Assembly (NCBI GenBank): GCA_025449795.1
Contig: JANWIQ010000048.1
Span: 1-7,640, forward strand
Source of the DNA: Minisyncoccota bacterium
Lineage (GTDB): Bacteria; Patescibacteriota; Microgenomatia; Levybacterales; UBA12049
Direction of reading: 5' to 3'
DNA length: 7,640 nucleotides
In this document: positions 6,032 to 7,640 of the stretch, piece after piece
How positions within the stretch are numbered: the stretch's first letter is position 1
Layout of the letters: each line of letters begins with the position of its first letter
Notes under the pieces: model-generated
Told to the model about the DNA's origin: nothing
The model's input: the letters and a program-made list of their open reading frames with translations, nothing else
The model's database searches: none
Translations under genes and position numbers: made by a program

Positions 6032-6173
6032 ACTGAAAATAAAGACTTCCTACTGGAAGCCGTACAGAAAGTATTGTAGAGGGAATTATTGGTTATTACT
6101 TGACTGTTTTCGTATTATTTTCTGACAAAACCCTGACAATTAGCCTCATTCCAAATCATGCTATAATTAGAGA
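6032..6173. promoter_or_regulatory. Divergent regulatory region between phosphatase and DUF5701-like genes
   Basis: This 142-base region separates divergent genes. Towards the phosphatase it holds a minus-strand TACAAT (6078-6073) without a good -35, and a small hairpin, CTTCC-TACT-GGAAG (6046-6059), in the would-be leader. On the other side two CTGACAA words (6122-6128 and 6133-6139) lie 11 bases apart, about one helical turn, and could be a regulator site. The plus-strand promoter at the right end is listed separately. No small gene or RNA is apparent. Confidence 0.4.
6159..6167 (+). promoter_or_regulatory. Extended -10 promoter of the gene at 6174 (leaderless)
   Basis: TGCTATAAT (6159-6167) is a perfect extended -10. 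Only a weak -35, TTAGCC (6140-6145), lies 16 bases upstream; the better-looking CTGACA (6133-6138) would need a 23-base spacer. The hexamer ends six bases before the ATG at 6174, placing the transcription start at the start codon. Confidence 0.7.
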
Positions 6174-6905
6174 ATGGAAATATCAGTTGAGCTCAAGCGG
6201 TTGCAAGCTGAAATAGGAGAAATAAACAAGCAAGAAGCCCTGCGACAGCAGGCATGGCTTCTGCGAATGACAGTGAAGACAGGTGAAATTCCTCAACTTC
6301 CCCAGGTAAATTCACAGGAATTACAAATCCGCTCACTCCTTGCTGCAAAAGTGCCAGAGTTTTTAGAAATGACAGAACGACAATTTAGAGAGTCCTTGCC
6401 TATATTAACTGAACCTACAGAAGAGATAAAAGCCCATTTTTCTACTCCTATTTTAGTGCTACCCGAGCAATACGTGCCTTTTGTAAGACAAATGCCTGGG
6501 GTGGGCGATGATGATTTTGGTGAGGGAGAAAAAGAAACAATAGAAAATGCCACCATAAAGACAAAACCTTACTGGTTATGGGTAAATGATGGAAGCGCAA
6601 CGCGTGGAAAGACATTTGCAGAGGCTCAGGTATATGTTCAAGAACATAGAGAAAGAGGACTAACTTTTGCAGAACTTTTAGCTCTTTATCGGGCAGATGT
6701 GGGACTATTTTTTAGAAATAGAACCACATATGACACCAATGCCTTTGATATCGCTGCAGGTTCCTCTGTTACTTCATCTGGAGATATTCCTGTGATATAT
6801 CATAATTATCACGATCCTCTCCGAAGATGGGGAGAAATTCAGGTTCAGGCATTTTCTAAAGATGCGGTGCGTCCTCGGGCGGGTTGGCCTTCTACCACCG
6901 CCTAA
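6174..6905 (+). CDS. Hypothetical protein, DUF5701-like
   Basis: The 243-residue protein begins with a charged helix (about 4-35, coiled-coil-like), followed by a helical segment with LLAAKVPEFLEMTERQFRE (55-73). The rest has the layout I remember for DUF5701 proteins, a family of unknown function: TPILVLPEQYVPF (91-103), a variable acidic stretch (111-124), PYWLWVNDGSATRGK (132-146), RGLTFAELLALYR (161-173), and then a C-terminal half with AGSSVTSSGDIPVIY (195-209) and RPRAGWPSTTA at the end. No catalytic motif, signal peptide or membrane span is seen, so it is presumably cytoplasmic. The start is fixed by a perfect extended -10 six bases upstream. The gene for a STAND-like protein begins 46 bases downstream, on the same strand but with its own -10 box. 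Gene reality is quite sure; the family name is a recollection and its role is unknown. Confidence 0.78.
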   Translation: MEISVELKRLQAEIGEINKQEALRQQAWLLRMTVKTGEIPQLPQVNSQELQIRSLLAAKVPEFLEMTERQFRESLPILTEPTEEIKAHFSTPILVLPEQYVPFVRQMPGVGDDDFGEGEKETIENATIKTKPYWLWVNDGSATRGKTFAEAQVYVQEHRERGLTFAELLALYRADVGLFFRNRTTYDTNAFDIAAGSSVTSSGDIPVIYHNYHDPLRRWGEIQVQAFSKDAVRPRAGWPSTTA

Positions 6906-6911
6906 TAAACC

Positions 6912-6940
6912 TGGAAATAGTATTAGTAATGGCGTATAAT
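6912..6940 (+). promoter_or_regulatory. Sigma70-like promoter of the gene at 6952
   Basis: TATAAT (6935-6940) lies 17 bases after TGGAAA (6912-6917), which matches the -35 consensus at four of six positions. The hexamer ends 11 bases before the ATG at 6952, giving an expected leader of about five bases. The intergenic gap of 46 bases contains no terminator-like hairpin for the upstream gene. Confidence 0.6.
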
Positions 6941-6951
6941 AGGCAGCAGTT

Positions 6952-7640
6952 ATGGAAAATACTACTCCTGAGACAAGCTATCCACTGGATTTTCGGAAAG
7001 ATATTGCAACCGTGTTGGGCGAACATCTGCAACAGCAAAAGTCTATTGAGCTAGTGGGTATGAAGCGGGTAGGTATTAATAACTTCCTTCGATTCTTCCT
7101 CTTTCACCAAGGCATAAAGGCCACATATATGCCACAAAATGGGAAACATTTCTTTATCCTTATCGACTTGAATGACCTTATCGAGCGCGAACTTTTTCCA
7201 TTTTGGCGATTAGCTTTCAAAAGAATTGCAGATACGGTTGAGTCAAGCGATTTCTCAGAAGAAATAAAAAAGAAAATTTCCGGACTTTTTTCTGCAGCGA
7301 TTCAATCCGGTGACCTTTTTCTTACCTATGACGGCGTACGTGATGCGCTGACGCTTTTGGCACGGGAAAATATCTACCCAACCCTTTTTCTCACACGCTT
7401 TGATAGGCTTTCGGAGGCAGCAACCGCTGAGCTATTTAATAATTTTGAATCGCTCAAAGAAGCAACGCAAGATAAATTGTCGTACGTATTTACCAGCTAC
7501 CGAGAGCTGGATGCGCTCGCTCCCAAAGCATTTAGCAGAAAAGAATTATCACTCTTTTCCGAGATACTGTATGTGAAGCCAATGGACACAAAGGACAGTA
7601 AAATTATTCTTGAGACAATGCGAGCGCATTATGGTGGCAC
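6952..7640 (+). CDS. STAND/AAA-like ATPase-fold protein with degenerate Walker motifs, 3' end beyond window
   Basis: The first 229 codons are present. A short N-terminal region is followed by KSIELVGMKRVGINNFLRFF (30-49), which aligns in layout with the P-loop of STAND-type ATPases (usual form ELVG..R.GKT.LLR), but the key Lys-Thr is replaced by Ile42-Asn43. Next come KHFFILIDLNDL (65-76), a strand after the P-loop helix, and a long helical region (82-140). The Walker B equivalent TLFLTRFDRL (144-153) lacks the usual acidic pair before Phe-Asp. SYVFTSYREL (177-186) fits a sensor 1 strand, and YVKPMDTKDSKIILETM (207-223) looks like the start of the following helical lid. So the fold is recognisable while the nucleotide-hydrolysis residues are not. 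I have the impression that similar proteins occur in candidate-phylum genomes. It probably has a scaffold or signalling role, with effector or DNA-binding domains downstream of the window. The fold call is moderately sure. Confidence 0.7.
   Translation, partial: MENTTPETSYPLDFRKDIATVLGEHLQQQKSIELVGMKRVGINNFLRFFLFHQGIKATYMPQNGKHFFILIDLNDLIERELFPFWRLAFKRIADTVESSDFSEEIKKKISGLFSAAIQSGDLFLTYDGVRDALTLLARENIYPTLFLTRFDRLSEAATAELFNNFESLKEATQDKLSYVFTSYRELDALAPKAFSRKELSLFSEILYVKPMDTKDSKIILETMRAHYGG

Noticed and set aside
6133..6167. CTGACA as the -35 of the promoter at 6174
   Set aside because: The spacer to TATAAT would be 23 bases, well beyond the 16-18 usable; the extended -10 makes a -35 less necessary.
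1..7640. CRISPR array, tRNA, rRNA, transposase or phage genes
   Set aside because: Both strands were read for regularly spaced repeats, cloverleaf-like segments and transposase or phage motifs; none was found.

Overview
The window looks like a chromosome piece from a small-genome bacterium, most plausibly of the Candidate Phyla Radiation (Patescibacteria) type. Three things point there: bacterial sigma70-like -10 boxes, archaeal-looking central-carbon enzymes (a DhnA-type class I aldolase and a hexameric-type glutamate dehydrogenase), and two or three proteins that resemble families I associate with that group. This is inference from sequence style, not a database result. Stops are TAA, TAG and TGA. 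The kinase ends in TGA inside an ATGA overlap, so a code that reassigns UGA looks unlikely.

Left block (1-2477, minus strand): glutamate dehydrogenase is followed 17 bases later by a class I fructose-bisphosphate aldolase that runs off the left edge about ten codons before its expected end. The frame of the dehydrogenase extends upstream without a stop into an unmistakable C-terminal piece of galactose-1-phosphate uridylyltransferase (GalT). The rest of galT is absent. A sigma70-like promoter sits inside the tail of this remnant and points at the family-typical dehydrogenase start. Both enzymes carry short extra loops encoded by repeat-like DNA.

Middle block: about 230 bases without a gene (2478-2709) separate the left block from an unrecognised 239-residue protein on the plus strand (2710-3429). 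Its stop codon overlaps by 4 bases the stop of the convergent minus-strand set. Read in transcription order, that set is a HAD-family phosphatase (6031-4970), a PfkB-family fructokinase (4951-4004) and a small cupin resembling phosphomannose isomerase (4007-3426), with kinase and cupin coupled by ATGA. Together with the aldolase, the kinase suggests entry of fructose or mannose sugars into glycolysis.

Right block (6032-7640, plus strand): a 142-base divergent regulatory region, a 243-residue protein resembling DUF5701, and the first 229 codons of a STAND/AAA-like protein whose Walker A and Walker B motifs are both degenerate.

A recurring trait is transcription initiation at or within a few bases of the start codon. 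The genes at 2710, 4951 and 6174 each have an extended -10 (TGn plus a TATAAT-like hexamer) only 6-7 bases before the ATG. The genes at 2210 and 6952 have a -10 box 11-13 bases before it. Leaderless translation therefore appears to be the local rule, with Shine-Dalgarno signals confined to downstream operon genes. No rRNA, tRNA, CRISPR array, transposon or convincing intrinsic terminator was seen.
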